From assembly GCA_027011235.1 (NCBI GenBank), contig JALVAI010000483.1, positions 1 to 16,175 on the forward strand: DNA of 16,175 nt. Reading direction: 5' to 3'. Shown piece after piece: positions 6,803 to 14,190 of this stretch (the first letter of the stretch is position 1; each line of letters starts with the position of its first letter). The notes beneath the pieces were generated by a model that was given only the letters and a program-made list of their open reading frames with translations, searched no databases and was not told where the DNA came from. The position numbers and the translations under genes were made by a program. The stretch comes from Desulfobulbaceae bacterium. GTDB taxonomy: Bacteria > Desulfobacterota > Desulfobulbia > Desulfobulbales > Desulfobulbaceae.

Positions 6803-8149
6803 TTACATCTTGATATTGTGCAGCTTCATCTTTTCCCACAGGTTTTTCCGGCTGATGCCCAGCAGGTCGGCTGCCTTGGTCCGGTTGCCCTTGGTAAGGG
6901 CCAGGGCGCCCAGCAGACATTTTTTTTCGGTCTTTGCAAGAGCGCTGCTTAAGCGGACGCTTTCCTCGGTCAGGGTTTCTTCCGGTGTCTGTCGGCCCAG
7001 GTCAGTGGGTAGGTCCTCCGGGGTAATAACCGGGCCGGGTGCAAGGACAGAGGCCCGTTCAATAATGTTTTTCAACTCCCGGACATTACCGGGAAAGTCA
7101 TAGCTGACCAGCAGGTGCATTGCCTCAGCGGAGAGGGAAAGCTTCAGGCCGCGTTTGTTGCTGAATTCCTCGAGAAAGTGGTTGACCAGCAAGGGGATGT
7201 CTTCCCGCCGTTCCCGCAAAGCGGGCATTGCCAGCGGAATAACAGAGATCCGGTAGAGCAGATCCTGCCGAAACCGGCCCTTTTCCACTTCCTGTTGCAG
7301 GTTTTTGGCGGTTGCGCAGAGTATCCTGACATTAACCGCAATGGTGTGGGTGCCGCCCACCCGTTCAAACTCTCCCTCCTGCAGGACCCTGAGCAATTTG
7401 GATTGCAGGGGCATGGGCATATCGCCGATTTCATCGAGTAGCAGCGTGCCGCCGTCGGCCATTTCAAAGCGTCCAAGCCGTTTCCTGTGGGCGCCGGTAT
7501 ACGCGCCCTTTTCATGCCCGAACAGCTCGGCCTCGATCAGTCCCTCCGGAATGGCGGCGCAGTTGATGCGGATATAGGGCTTGTCCGCGCGCAGACTTGC
7601 CAGATGGAGTGCATTGGCCGCAAGTTCCTTGCCTGTTCCCGATTCGCCGGTAATCAATACGGTTGAATCAGTGGGGCCGGCCTGGGCAATCCGCTGATGG
7701 ACCCGGGCCATTGCCTCGCTGCTGCCGATGATGGTCTGCCGGTTCTGTTGACAACAGTCTTCAAGAGAGGCGCACCTGGCCTTGACCGACTGCATTTCAA
7801 AAATTCGGTTGACCCGGATAATGAGATCATCCATGTCAAAGGGTTTGAGAATGTAATCGGCTGCTCCGTTTTTCAGGCAGGTAATGGCATCATCCACGCT
7901 GCCGTAGGCGGTCATCATGATGACATCGGGCAGGGCGGATGTTTTGGTCAGGCTTGCCAGCAGTTCCATACCTCCCAGTTCCGGCATGCGGATATCAGAT
8001 ATGACGAGGTGATACCTGCTGTCTTTGATTTTTTCCAGCGCCTGTTTTCCGTTGGTCACCGCGTCAACGGACCAGTGGTTGCGTTCCAGGGCATCCTGGA
8101 TGGTGATGCGCATGATTTCATCATCTTCAACAAGCAGTATCCTGGACAT
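6803..8149 (-). CDS. NtrC-family sigma-54-dependent response regulator
   Basis: The product has 448 residues in three domains. The receiver (1-120) has the acidic pair Asp9/Asp10, phosphoacceptor Asp52 (SDIRMP) and Lys102 (LKPF). The AAA+ domain (about 140-370) has Walker A GESGTGKE (168-175) and the sigma-54 contact loop GAYTGA (215-220), a known variant of GAFTGA. The Fis-type helix-turn-helix is at the C-terminus (RTKAADLLGISRKNLWEKMK). The start ATG lies 2 nt after the kinase stop, with an AGGAG ribosome site inside the kinase end, so the pair is co-transcribed. Dyads at 9782-9830 and 10197-10245 before two -24/-12 promoters are the likely targets, making this the probable activator of the nap genes. 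Confidence 0.95.
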   Translation of the reverse strand: MSRILLVEDDEIMRITIQDALERNHWSVDAVTNGKQALEKIKDSRYHLVISDIRMPELGGMELLASLTKTSALPDVIMMTAYGSVDDAITCLKNGAADYILKPFDMDDLIIRVNRIFEMQSVKARCASLEDCCQQNRQTIIGSSEAMARVHQRIAQAGPTDSTVLITGESGTGKELAANALHLASLRADKPYIRINCAAIPEGLIEAELFGHEKGAYTGAHRKRLGRFEMADGGTLLLDEIGDMPMPLQSKLLRVLQEGEFERVGGTHTIAVNVRILCATAKNLQQEVEKGRFRQDLLYRISVIPLAMPALRERREDIPLLVNHFLEEFSNKRGLKLSLSAEAMHLLVSYDFPGNVRELKNIIERASVLAPGPVITPEDLPTDLGRQTPEETLTEESVRLSSALAKTEKKCLLGALALTKGNRTKAADLLGISRKNLWEKMKLHNIKM

Positions 8150-8151
8150 AA

Positions 8152-9717
8152 TCAGGTCTCCTGTTGTTCAATCGGACAGTCGTGGTCGGCGGGCAGGGTG
8201 ATGGTAAAAATCGCACCCTGGCCCTCTTTGGAACCGGCAATCAGGGAACCGCCCATCTTTTCGACCTGGGCATAACTGACGGCCAGCCCCAGGCCGGTGC
8301 CGACGCCGACATCCTTGGTCGTGAAAAAAGGATCAAAAATTTTATCAAGAATATCGGCAGGGATACCCGGGCCAGTGTCTTCTATGGATATCTTCAGCCG
8401 ATCGTCCCGGGCCCTGCTGCGGACATGGAGAGCGCCACCCTCCTCGCCCATGGCCTGGATTGCATTGAGTCCTATGTTGACGATGGTCTGGCGTAGCGCT
8501 TCAACGTCAATACAGTATTTCTTCCGTAATCCCAGATCAAGTACCAGGTCTATGTTGTGCAGCCGGTAGCCAAGCAGTTCAAAGCATTCGCGGATAATTC
8601 CGTCGACATCATGTTTTTGTAAATTTAACGGAGTGTTGCGCCCGAAGTGAAGGAGTTGCTGCATGGTGTGTTCGATGCGGCGCAATCCCTTGTCGAGCAG
8701 GGGCAGGTATCTGGTGACAAGTTCCGGGTTGTCCGGGTGTTCCCGCAGGGCCTTGACACAGTTGAGAAGCCCGCCCAGAGGATTATTCACCTCGTGGGCA
8801 ATGCCCGAAGTCAACAGGCCGAAGGCCGCCATCTTTTCATTTTGGAAGGCAAGTTTTTTGGCCTTGTCCAGTGTTTTCCTGGAGGCGTCCAGGCGGCAGC
8901 AGAGATCGTAAAAGGTGTCGCTGATAGTATCGATTTCATCCTTGACCTGTTTGTGTTCCGGGGGTGGGACCGGCTGGTCCGGATACCTTGCCATGGCGGA
9001 TGTCAATCTGGTCAGCGGTCGTGATACCAGGGATGAGAAGAGCCAGATCAGGGTGGCCGAGACAACAATGATCGAAAGAACGCCGTAGCCGATGATAGAG
9101 CGATTGTTTTCGGTAATCATTTGGTCGGCCCAGCTGATGGGGATCGTAATGGAAAGCGCGCCGCGAATATCACCAAGATGGTATCCCTGGCGGGCATGGC
9201 AGGACAGGCATGGCTCTTCAACGGTTAGGGGTGCAATATAGCGAAGCACATGGCCTTCTCCATTGCTCTCGATGGAGATAATCTCCTTTTTCTGCTGTTT
9301 CTCAATGGCAAGCAGGCTCTTTCGTTCAAAGGCATCCGGCGTATTGGCCGGATTGATCGGGTTAAGGCTCGTGACCCGGAACATGTACCAGTTGCCCTTG
9401 CTTGCATATTCCGAAAGCTCCCGGGTAACCATTGCCGGGTTTCGTTTTACATAGACCTGGCCGTTGTCGCCGCGAATGACCGGGTTGTCAAGGAATGGGT
9501 TGGGACGGGCGGTGTCGGATTCAACGACATACAACCCGTGATGGTCAGCAACCCATTTGCGGGTAAGCAGTATCTGCTTATGCAGCATCCTTGCCTGTTG
9601 TTTTGCCTGCCCGTAGATAAGATCGTGCTGGATACGGGAGGAATTATACAGAAGAAGGCTGTAAGAACAGAGGAGAATGGCGCCGATGGCAATAATAAAT
9701 TTTCCCTGCAACTTCAA
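8152..9717 (-). CDS. Membrane sensor histidine kinase with periplasmic c-type-heme domain
   Basis: The TTG at 9717 is preferred because GAGGA (9729-9725) sits 7 nt before it and the product then begins MKLQGKFIIAIGAILL; an in-frame TTG at 9735 adds 6 residues. Numbering from 9735: a first membrane helix at about 13-30, a periplasmic domain of the Tll0287-like (DUF3365) type to about 210, with one heme-binding motif Cys176-x2-Cys179-His180 (CLSCH), a second helix at about 213-235, then HAMP, HisKA with His314 (GIAHEVNNPLGG) and HATPase (N box NIGLNAIQAMG, G1 DTGPGIP, F box FDPFFTTK, G2 GTGLGL). A covalent heme suggests sensing of redox state or a gas such as NO. It lies directly upstream of its response regulator and divergent from the nap genes. 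Confidence 0.92.
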   Translation of the reverse strand: MKLQGKFIIAIGAILLCSYSLLLYNSSRIQHDLIYGQAKQQARMLHKQILLTRKWVADHHGLYVVESDTARPNPFLDNPVIRGDNGQVYVKRNPAMVTRELSEYASKGNWYMFRVTSLNPINPANTPDAFERKSLLAIEKQQKKEIISIESNGEGHVLRYIAPLTVEEPCLSCHARQGYHLGDIRGALSITIPISWADQMITENNRSIIGYGVLSIIVVSATLIWLFSSLVSRPLTRLTSAMARYPDQPVPPPEHKQVKDEIDTISDTFYDLCCRLDASRKTLDKAKKLAFQNEKMAAFGLLTSGIAHEVNNPLGGLLNCVKALREHPDNPELVTRYLPLLDKGLRRIEHTMQQLLHFGRNTPLNLQKHDVDGIIRECFELLGYRLHNIDLVLDLGLRKKYCIDVEALRQTIVNIGLNAIQAMGEEGGALHVRSRARDDRLKISIEDTGPGIPADILDKIFDPFFTTKDVGVGTGLGLAVSYAQVEKMGGSLIAGSKEGQGAIFTITLPADHDCPIEQQET

Positions 9718-9781
9718 AACGGCATCCTCGCTCAAGAGTTATTGATTGTTGCGGATCTGGACTGATATATGAGTAGGAATG

Positions 9782-9830
9782 GTTACTCATTGGTAACATG
9801 TTTTGTTACGAAATGATACCCCCTGGTAAC
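9782..9830 (+). promoter_or_regulatory. Two upstream activator dyads (GTTAC-N6-GTAAC) of the stand-alone napD unit
   Basis: Dyad 1 at 9782-9797 is GTTAC-TCATTG-GTAAC (perfect arms). Dyad 2 at 9815-9830 is GATAC-CCCCTG-GTAAC (one mismatch). The dyads are exactly 33 bp apart, about three helical turns, so they lie on the same DNA face. Extra GTTAC half-sites occur at 9805-9809 and 9842-9846; the latter makes GGTAACA-N9-TGTTACC with the right arm of dyad 2. They sit about 50-100 bp before the -24/-12 element at 9882, and also about 65-110 bp before the divergent kinase gene, which they could co-regulate. Confidence 0.75.
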
Positions 9831-9881
9831 AACAGCCTTCTGTTACCCCTGGATCTTCTTGAAAATACAAGGGAAAAAATT

Positions 9882-9897
9882 TGGAATGTTTTTTGCT
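9882..9897 (+). promoter_or_regulatory. Sigma-54 (-24/-12) promoter of the stand-alone napD gene
   Basis: TGGAATGTTTTTTGCT has GG at 9883-9884 and GC at 9895-9896, separated by exactly 10 nt, as required by sigma-54 holoenzyme. The -12 block TTGC is canonical and the -24 block TGGAA differs from TGGCA at one base. The expected start is near 9908, about 55 nt before ATG 9963. Confidence 0.75.
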
Positions 9898-9962
9898 TTT
9901 TTCTAAGTACAACAGCTTGATAAAAATAACGACACATACTCTACAGCAAGGATGGGAAGGCC

Positions 9963-10211
9963 ATGGCCGTTGGTGGAATCGTCATAACCGTGGAGCCGGA
10001 CGACCGAAAGGAAACTGAAATCTCCCTGGCAGGATTCCCAGAACTGACGGTCTACGGCAGTGATGAAAAGGGGAATATACTCGGCAGGCTGCAAGGAAAA
10101 GACCAGGAAGCGGTGGCAACACTGGTGAAAAAAATCCAATCCATGGACAGGGTCTGCAATGTCAATCTGGCCTACCTTATCCAGGATGATAGTGATGTTA
10201 CCGACAGGTAA
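9963..10211 (+). CDS. napD: NapD-like chaperone, stand-alone copy
   Basis: The 82-residue product has the ferredoxin-like NapD pattern: an N-terminal strand GGIVITVEPD, a middle segment ELTVYGSDEKGNILGRLQG, a helix AVATLVKKIQSM, and a final strand VCNVNLAYLI. NapD proteins bind the twin-arginine signal peptide of NapA and hold it back from export until the molybdenum cofactor is inserted. AAGGA lies 10 nt upstream of ATG 9963. The gene sits alone between a kinase gene on the other strand and the cytochrome/nap operon, with its own sigma-54 promoter. It is clearly diverged from the second napD at 13841-14149. Its stop codon lies inside an activator dyad of the next unit (10197-10212). Confidence 0.8.
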   Translation: MAVGGIVITVEPDDRKETEISLAGFPELTVYGSDEKGNILGRLQGKDQEAVATLVKKIQSMDRVCNVNLAYLIQDDSDVTDR

Positions 10212-10245
10212 CACGCGCCATTGGAAACTGCTACCGTCACGTAGC
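10197..10245 (+). promoter_or_regulatory. Two upstream activator dyads of the cytochrome/nap operon
   Basis: Dyad 1 at 10197-10212 is GTTAC-CGACAG-GTAAC with perfect arms; with flanks it reads TGTTACC-GACA-GGTAACA. Dyad 2 at 10230-10245 is GCTAC-CGTCAC-GTAGC, where both arms carry the same compensated change, keeping the symmetry. The two are exactly 33 bp apart, as upstream of the napD-like gene. Dyad 1 overlaps the last codons and stop of that gene. Distance from dyad 1 to the -24 GG is 102 bp here against 101 bp in the other promoter. Confidence 0.75.
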
Positions 10246-10266
10246 GATTCTGTGGCCAATTCTCTT

Positions 10267-10279
10267 TAATATATTGATA
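10267..10279 (-). promoter_or_regulatory. IHF-binding-site consensus
   Basis: TAATATATTGATA fits YAANNNNTTGATW, the reverse complement of the IHF consensus WATCAANNNNTTR, at every fixed position. It lies between the activator dyads (ending 10245) and the -24 element (10298), the usual place for the DNA bend that brings an NtrC-type activator to sigma-54 holoenzyme. Confidence 0.55.
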
Positions 10280-10297
10280 ATAAGCAGAAAATTTTTA

Positions 10298-10313
10298 TGG
10301 AATATAAATTGCA
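10298..10313 (+). promoter_or_regulatory. Sigma-54 (-24/-12) promoter of the cytochrome/nap operon
   Basis: TGGAATATAAATTGCA has GG at 10299-10300 and GC at 10311-10312 with exactly 10 nt between, and a canonical TTGCA -12 block. It shares TGGAAT and TTGC with the promoter at 9882. The -12 block lies inside a 12-bp palindrome, AAATTGCAATTT (10306-10317). The expected start near 10324 leaves a leader of about 120 nt before ATG 10445, with no other structure seen in it. Confidence 0.75.
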
Positions 10314-10444
10314 ATTTCCGGGGAAGATGTTAATCGAAATTGATTTTTATTTTCAGGGCTGTTGATTGTGGGTTAATGGTGGTCGCATGAGCGGCTGATG
10401 TCGATCTGTTTTTTCATTCATCATTTTTTGCAAAGGGGGACAGG

Positions 10445-11056
10445 ATGAAGGGAGCTTGCAGGAGTGTCATTCATTTTTCATCATTGCTTGCCGCCATGTT
10501 ACTGGTGGCGGCATGGTGTTCATTGGCTGCTGCGGCTGACAAGGCGCCGGCAAAAGCGCGGCCTGTTGTCGAAGAGTGTAAGCGGTGTCATGATGTGGCA
10601 ATGTATCAACGGGAACTGCAGGCATCACCCCATGCACTTGACAAGGACAAGAAACCGATAACCTGTGAAAAGTGTCATCATTTCCACTTCAATCCTCTGA
10701 CCAGTTATTACGCAAGAGACGAGTATTACGATAAAAAAATATTCCCGCCCGGATCTTTCGACCGCCGTAAAATGCAGGCAACCGCCCGTAAATCCATGCA
10801 GGCGGCAAAATGTCAGGCCTGTCATAAAGATTTGTACAAGAATGCGAAAGGGGAACCGATTTCCGAGATTGGCAGGTTATGCCATGATGCCTTTCTTGGC
10901 AAAAATGGAGAAACCCGCCGTACCTGTGCCGGGTGTCATATTAACATTGCGCACCTGCCGCCTTTTGATCGGGAGCGGCCGTTTAATGCCGGGTTTGCCA
11001 AAAAACTCATGGAAAATCAGCCCAGGTCAGGAGAGAAGGGAGGGCCGAAAAAATGA
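10445..11056 (+). CDS. Periplasmic tetraheme cytochrome c, first gene of the nap operon
   Basis: The 203-residue product has a Sec signal peptide (hydrophobic core about 12-24, likely cleavage after the Ala run near 28-31). Four CxxCH heme motifs are at Cys45/Cys48/His49, Cys74/Cys77/His78, Cys123/Cys126/His127 and Cys161/Cys164/His165. A lone Cys146-His147 (RLCH) may be a lost or unusual heme site. The last motif, CAGCHINIAHLPPF, resembles the end of NapC/NrfH-type cytochromes, but the N-terminal membrane anchor of that family is replaced by a cleavable-looking signal. It holds the position of napC in Desulfovibrio nap operons. It probably carries electrons from the membrane module to NapA. 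AAGGGGGA lies 4 nt upstream of the start; its stop overlaps the next gene (ATGA). Confidence 0.8.
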   Translation: MKGACRSVIHFSSLLAAMLLVAAWCSLAAAADKAPAKARPVVEECKRCHDVAMYQRELQASPHALDKDKKPITCEKCHHFHFNPLTSYYARDEYYDKKIFPPGSFDRRKMQATARKSMQAAKCQACHKDLYKNAKGEPISEIGRLCHDAFLGKNGETRRTCAGCHINIAHLPPFDRERPFNAGFAKKLMENQPRSGEKGGPKK

Positions 11057-11490
11057 TATCATCAACAAGAAGAGAGAATATGGTGCCGGCAAAAACAGGT
11101 TGGATAATCCTTGTCGTCATATCATTGGTTTTGTGGGTTTCTTTTTCTTGGGCCGGACAGATCAAGCATCTCGTCGCTCCTGATTCGGCAGCGGATTGTT
11201 ATGCCTGCCACAAAAAGGCGACGCCCATTATCGCCGAGAACTGGTACGAATCCAAGCATGGAGTTATCCTGGTAAAATGCTTTGTCTGTCATGGCCAGCC
11301 CGATGGTCAGGGTTCCGTGCCCTGGGCGGTCAGTCCGGACCCCAGGATAGTCTGCACCAAATGCCATGACCCGGCCATCAAGAGGATGAAGGCCAAGTTC
11401 GGTCTGGCGCCGAAATGCTACACCTGTCATCCATTTCATCAAAATTCCCTCCATCACAGGGCCTATTCCAAATCGCAGAGCAAGAAATGA
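11053..11490 (+). CDS. Small tetraheme cytochrome c (NapM-like)
   Basis: The 145-residue product has an N-terminal hydrophobic segment (about 17-33, WIILVVISLVLWVSFSWA) ending in a signal-peptidase-like site, so it is exported or anchored. Four CxxCH motifs are at Cys49/52/His53, Cys76/79/His80, Cys101/104/His105 and Cys122/125/His126. Size, heme number and place directly before napA match NapM of Desulfovibrio desulfuricans, the tetraheme protein thought to feed NapA where NapB is missing. The ATG at 11053 overlaps the upstream stop, giving coupling; an in-frame ATG at 11080 (9 residues shorter) begins closer to the hydrophobic core and is equally plausible. The 79 nt to napA contain no obvious promoter. 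Confidence 0.8.
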   Translation: MISSTRRENMVPAKTGWIILVVISLVLWVSFSWAGQIKHLVAPDSAADCYACHKKATPIIAENWYESKHGVILVKCFVCHGQPDGQGSVPWAVSPDPRIVCTKCHDPAIKRMKAKFGLAPKCYTCHPFHQNSLHHRAYSKSQSKK

Positions 11491-11569
11491 TGCGTAAGAT
11501 GACCTGCCCAGGTATGCAGCGGGCCCACTTTGTTTCAGTGAATAAGGCAGAACCAACATCAAGGAGATC

Positions 11570-13837
11570 ATGAGTATGAAACTGACGAGACGGGAAGTAT
11601 TAAAAAGCGCAGCCGCAGCATCAGCATTTATGGCCCTGAATGGAACCTTACCCGATCTGGCCGGCGCCGCCCCCGGCGAGCCGGACAAATGGGTCAAGGC
11701 CGTCTGCCGGTTCTGCGGTACCGGCTGCGGTGTTATGATTGGAGTGAAAAACGGCAAGGTCGTGACCGTCAAGGGGGACCCGAACAACCATAACCAGGGG
11801 TTCATCTGCCTGAAGGGCGCGGAACTGCCCTCCATCGTCAATGCGACCAAGAGCCGGGTCACCCGTCCGTATATCCGTAAAAATGGTCAGCTCGAACCGG
11901 CATCCTGGGATGAGGCAATGGATCTGGTAGTTTCCAAGTTCAAAGCCGCCATCAAGGAACATGGGCCGACCTCGGTTGCCTACTACGGTTCCGGTCAGGC
12001 GCTCACCGAAGAGAGTTATCTGGCCAACAAGATATGGAAGGCCGGCCTCCGGTGCAATAATGTTGAAGGTAATCCCAGGCTTTGCATGGCATCCGCGGTT
12101 GGCGGCTATTATACATCCTTTGGCAAGGATGAGCCCATTGGCTGCTATGATGATATTGATGCGGCCACCTGCTTTTTTATCATCGGCGCCAACATGTCGG
12201 AATGTCATCCCATTCTCTTTAAGCGGGTGGCGGCCCGCAAGCAGGCGGACCCCAACGTCAAGATCATTGTCGTTGATCCGAGAAAAACCAATACCGCCCG
12301 CATTGCCGATATACATGTCTCGTTCAAGCCGGGAACCGATCTGGCCATACTCAATGCCATGGCCTATGTCATTATCGATGAAGAGCTGGATAATCCGCGT
12401 TTTTATAACAAGTACGTTAACTTCATGACCAATGACAAGAAAAAGGTGGATTTCAAGGCCTACCAGAAATTTTTACAGGATTACACCCCGGAAAAGGCGG
12501 AAAAAATTTCTGGTGTACCTGCTGATACCATCCGTAAAATTGCCAAGATATTTGCCGAATCATCAGCCACCATGTCTCTGTGGACCATGGGGCTGAACCA
12601 GCGTATTCGCGGCGTATGGGCCAACAACCTGACCACCAATCTTCACCTGCTGACCGGCCATCTCGGCAAGCCCGGCGCCACCAATTTCTCCCTCACCGGC
12701 CAGCCAAATGCCTGCGGCGGTGTCCGGGATACAGGCAGCCTCTGTCATCTGCTGCCTGCCGGTCGTATGATTAAAAAAGCAAAAGATCGGGCTGCCCTGG
12801 AAAAACAGTGGGGTCTGAAACCAGGCACCATCGCTCCCAAGCCAGGACTGCACACCATTGCCCTGTGGAATGCCTTTTCCGAGGGAAAGATAAAGGCCAT
12901 GTTTGTCTTATGCACTAATCCGGCCCAGTCTCTGCCCAATGTCAACATGTATACAGAGGGTATGAAGCGAAAAGACAACTTTATGGTCCTTTCCGAACCC
13001 TTCATGGATGCCGAAACCGTCAAGTACTGCGATGTCCTGTTGCCGGCTGCCTTCTGGTGCGAAAAAAGAGGCGTCTATGGCTGTACGGAACGGCGCTATT
13101 CCCTGTTGATGCAGGCCATTGACCCCATTGGCGAGTGTCGGCCCGATGTTGACATCCTTCTTGATTTTGCCAAACGGATGGGGGTTGATCCCAAGGTTAT
13201 TCCGTTTAAAAATGTTGATGATATCTGGGATGAATGGCGTGAGGTCAGCTCGGCAACACCCTATAACTTCAAGGGCATGACCAGGGCACGACAGGAAAAG
13301 GAATCCGGTATCCGCTGGCCCTGTCCGACCGAAGATCACCCCGGCACCTGTCATCGGTATGTCCGGGGCGAAGATCCAAACATTCCCAAGGATTACAAGA
13401 ATAAGATGTGGTTCTACGGCACCAAGGACGGCAAGGCCAGGCTGTGGATGCGGCCCTATGCCCCGGCAGCGGAAGAGCCGGATGCAAAATATCCCATGGT
13501 TCTGACCACCGGCCGGGTCATCGATCACTGGCATACCGGAACCATGACCATGAAATCCCCGGTCCTGCGCCGCTCCTTTCCCAATGCCTATGTCGAGGTC
13601 AATATTGATGATGCCAAAAAACATGGCATCAAGAATGGAGACAATGTGTTGCTTGAAACAAGGCGCGACAAAATGATCTTCCAGGCAAAGGTCAGTGATG
13701 TCTGCCGGCCGGGGCTGGTGTTTGTTCCCTGGTTTGATAAAAATCTGATTATCAACAAACTTACCCTTAATGCCTTTGACAAGGGTTCCAAACAACCGGA
13801 ATACAAGATATGTGCAGTCCGGATCAAAAAGGCGTAA
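11570..13837 (+). CDS. napA: Periplasmic nitrate reductase catalytic subunit NapA (monomeric type)
   Basis: The 755-residue product equals the length of the Desulfovibrio desulfuricans enzyme. A twin-arginine signal TRREVLK (6-12) with a hydrophobic Ala-rich stretch directs folded export. The [4Fe-4S] ligands are Cys46-x2-Cys49-x3-Cys53-x26-Cys80, with Lys82 two residues later, the expected relay between cluster and molybdopterin. The molybdenum ligand is Cys172 in GNPRLCMASA, characteristic of Nap. It reduces nitrate to nitrite in the periplasm with bis-MGD. An AAGGAG ribosome site precedes ATG 11570. No napB follows, consistent with the monomeric form that takes electrons from multiheme cytochromes such as the two encoded upstream. 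An assimilatory or formate dehydrogenase identity is disfavoured by the Tat signal and the napD/G/H neighbours. Confidence 0.95.
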   Translation: MSMKLTRREVLKSAAAASAFMALNGTLPDLAGAAPGEPDKWVKAVCRFCGTGCGVMIGVKNGKVVTVKGDPNNHNQGFICLKGAELPSIVNATKSRVTRPYIRKNGQLEPASWDEAMDLVVSKFKAAIKEHGPTSVAYYGSGQALTEESYLANKIWKAGLRCNNVEGNPRLCMASAVGGYYTSFGKDEPIGCYDDIDAATCFFIIGANMSECHPILFKRVAARKQADPNVKIIVVDPRKTNTARIADIHVSFKPGTDLAILNAMAYVIIDEELDNPRFYNKYVNFMTNDKKKVDFKAYQKFLQDYTPEKAEKISGVPADTIRKIAKIFAESSATMSLWTMGLNQRIRGVWANNLTTNLHLLTGHLGKPGATNFSLTGQPNACGGVRDTGSLCHLLPAGRMIKKAKDRAALEKQWGLKPGTIAPKPGLHTIALWNAFSEGKIKAMFVLCTNPAQSLPNVNMYTEGMKRKDNFMVLSEPFMDAETVKYCDVLLPAAFWCEKRGVYGCTERRYSLLMQAIDPIGECRPDVDILLDFAKRMGVDPKVIPFKNVDDIWDEWREVSSATPYNFKGMTRARQEKESGIRWPCPTEDHPGTCHRYVRGEDPNIPKDYKNKMWFYGTKDGKARLWMRPYAPAAEEPDAKYPMVLTTGRVIDHWHTGTMTMKSPVLRRSFPNAYVEVNIDDAKKHGIKNGDNVLLETRRDKMIFQAKVSDVCRPGLVFVPWFDKNLIINKLTLNAFDKGSKQPEYKICAVRIKKA

Positions 13838-13840
13838 CCC

Positions 13841-14149
13841 ATGGCCATAATGGGATTTCTCGTCCATGCGCTGCCAGACGATCTGGAACATGTTGAACGG
13901 GTGGTCGGCCGGATGGACGGTATGACCACCTATGGCATCCATAACGATCAGTATATAGTGGTTGTTGCCGAGTTCCCTTCCGATAAAATTGATGACGAAG
14001 TGAACAAGATCAAAGATTTGGAAGGGGTCCTGACCATCTATGCCACCTATATGACCGTGGAAGACGAGATGGATGAAGAAGGTAACCTGGAAACCAATGT
14101 CGATATCCGTAAAATTCTCGGTAAAAAGAACACGATAGATTTTACCTGA
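13841..14149 (+). CDS. napD: NapD chaperone, operon copy
   Basis: The 102-residue product starts 3 nt after the napA stop. It shows the NapD fold pattern: MGFLVHALPDDLEHVERVV, then YGIHNDQYIVVVAEF, a helix KIDDEVNKIKDLEGV, and a strand TIYATYMTVED. A 20-residue charged tail, unusual for the family, extends past the core. It is the expected partner of the NapA signal peptide. It differs strongly from the shorter NapD-like protein at 9963-10211, so the locus encodes two chaperone types. A hairpin-like repeat follows at 14153. Confidence 0.85.
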   Translation: MAIMGFLVHALPDDLEHVERVVGRMDGMTTYGIHNDQYIVVVAEFPSDKIDDEVNKIKDLEGVLTIYATYMTVEDEMDEEGNLETNVDIRKILGKKNTIDFT

Positions 14150-14152
14150 GCG

Positions 14153-14190
14153 AAAAAGGGATGAGTGTCGATGGGCGCCTGTCCCTTTTT
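14153..14190 (+). terminator. Possible intra-operon terminator or attenuator after napD
   Basis: AAAAAGGGA (14153-14161) pairs with TCCCTTTTT (14182-14190) around a 20-nt loop that contains a GGCGCC core, and two more T follow. The stem is A/T-rich, so termination would be partial at most. It lies 3 nt after the napD stop, before the napG-like gene, and could lower expression of napG and napH relative to napA. Confidence 0.35.

Noticed and set aside
9736..9850. A minus-strand sigma-54 promoter for the kinase gene
   Set aside because: The only GG-N10-GC spacing on that strand lies within the GTAAC repeats and lacks a TTGC block; a weak sigma-70-like TTACCA/TATATC pair exists but is not convincing.
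11491..11569. A GG-N10-GC spacing before napA suggested a third sigma-54 promoter
   Set aside because: It lacks the T before GG and the TTGC at -12, and no GTTAC-N6-GTAAC dyads lie upstream.
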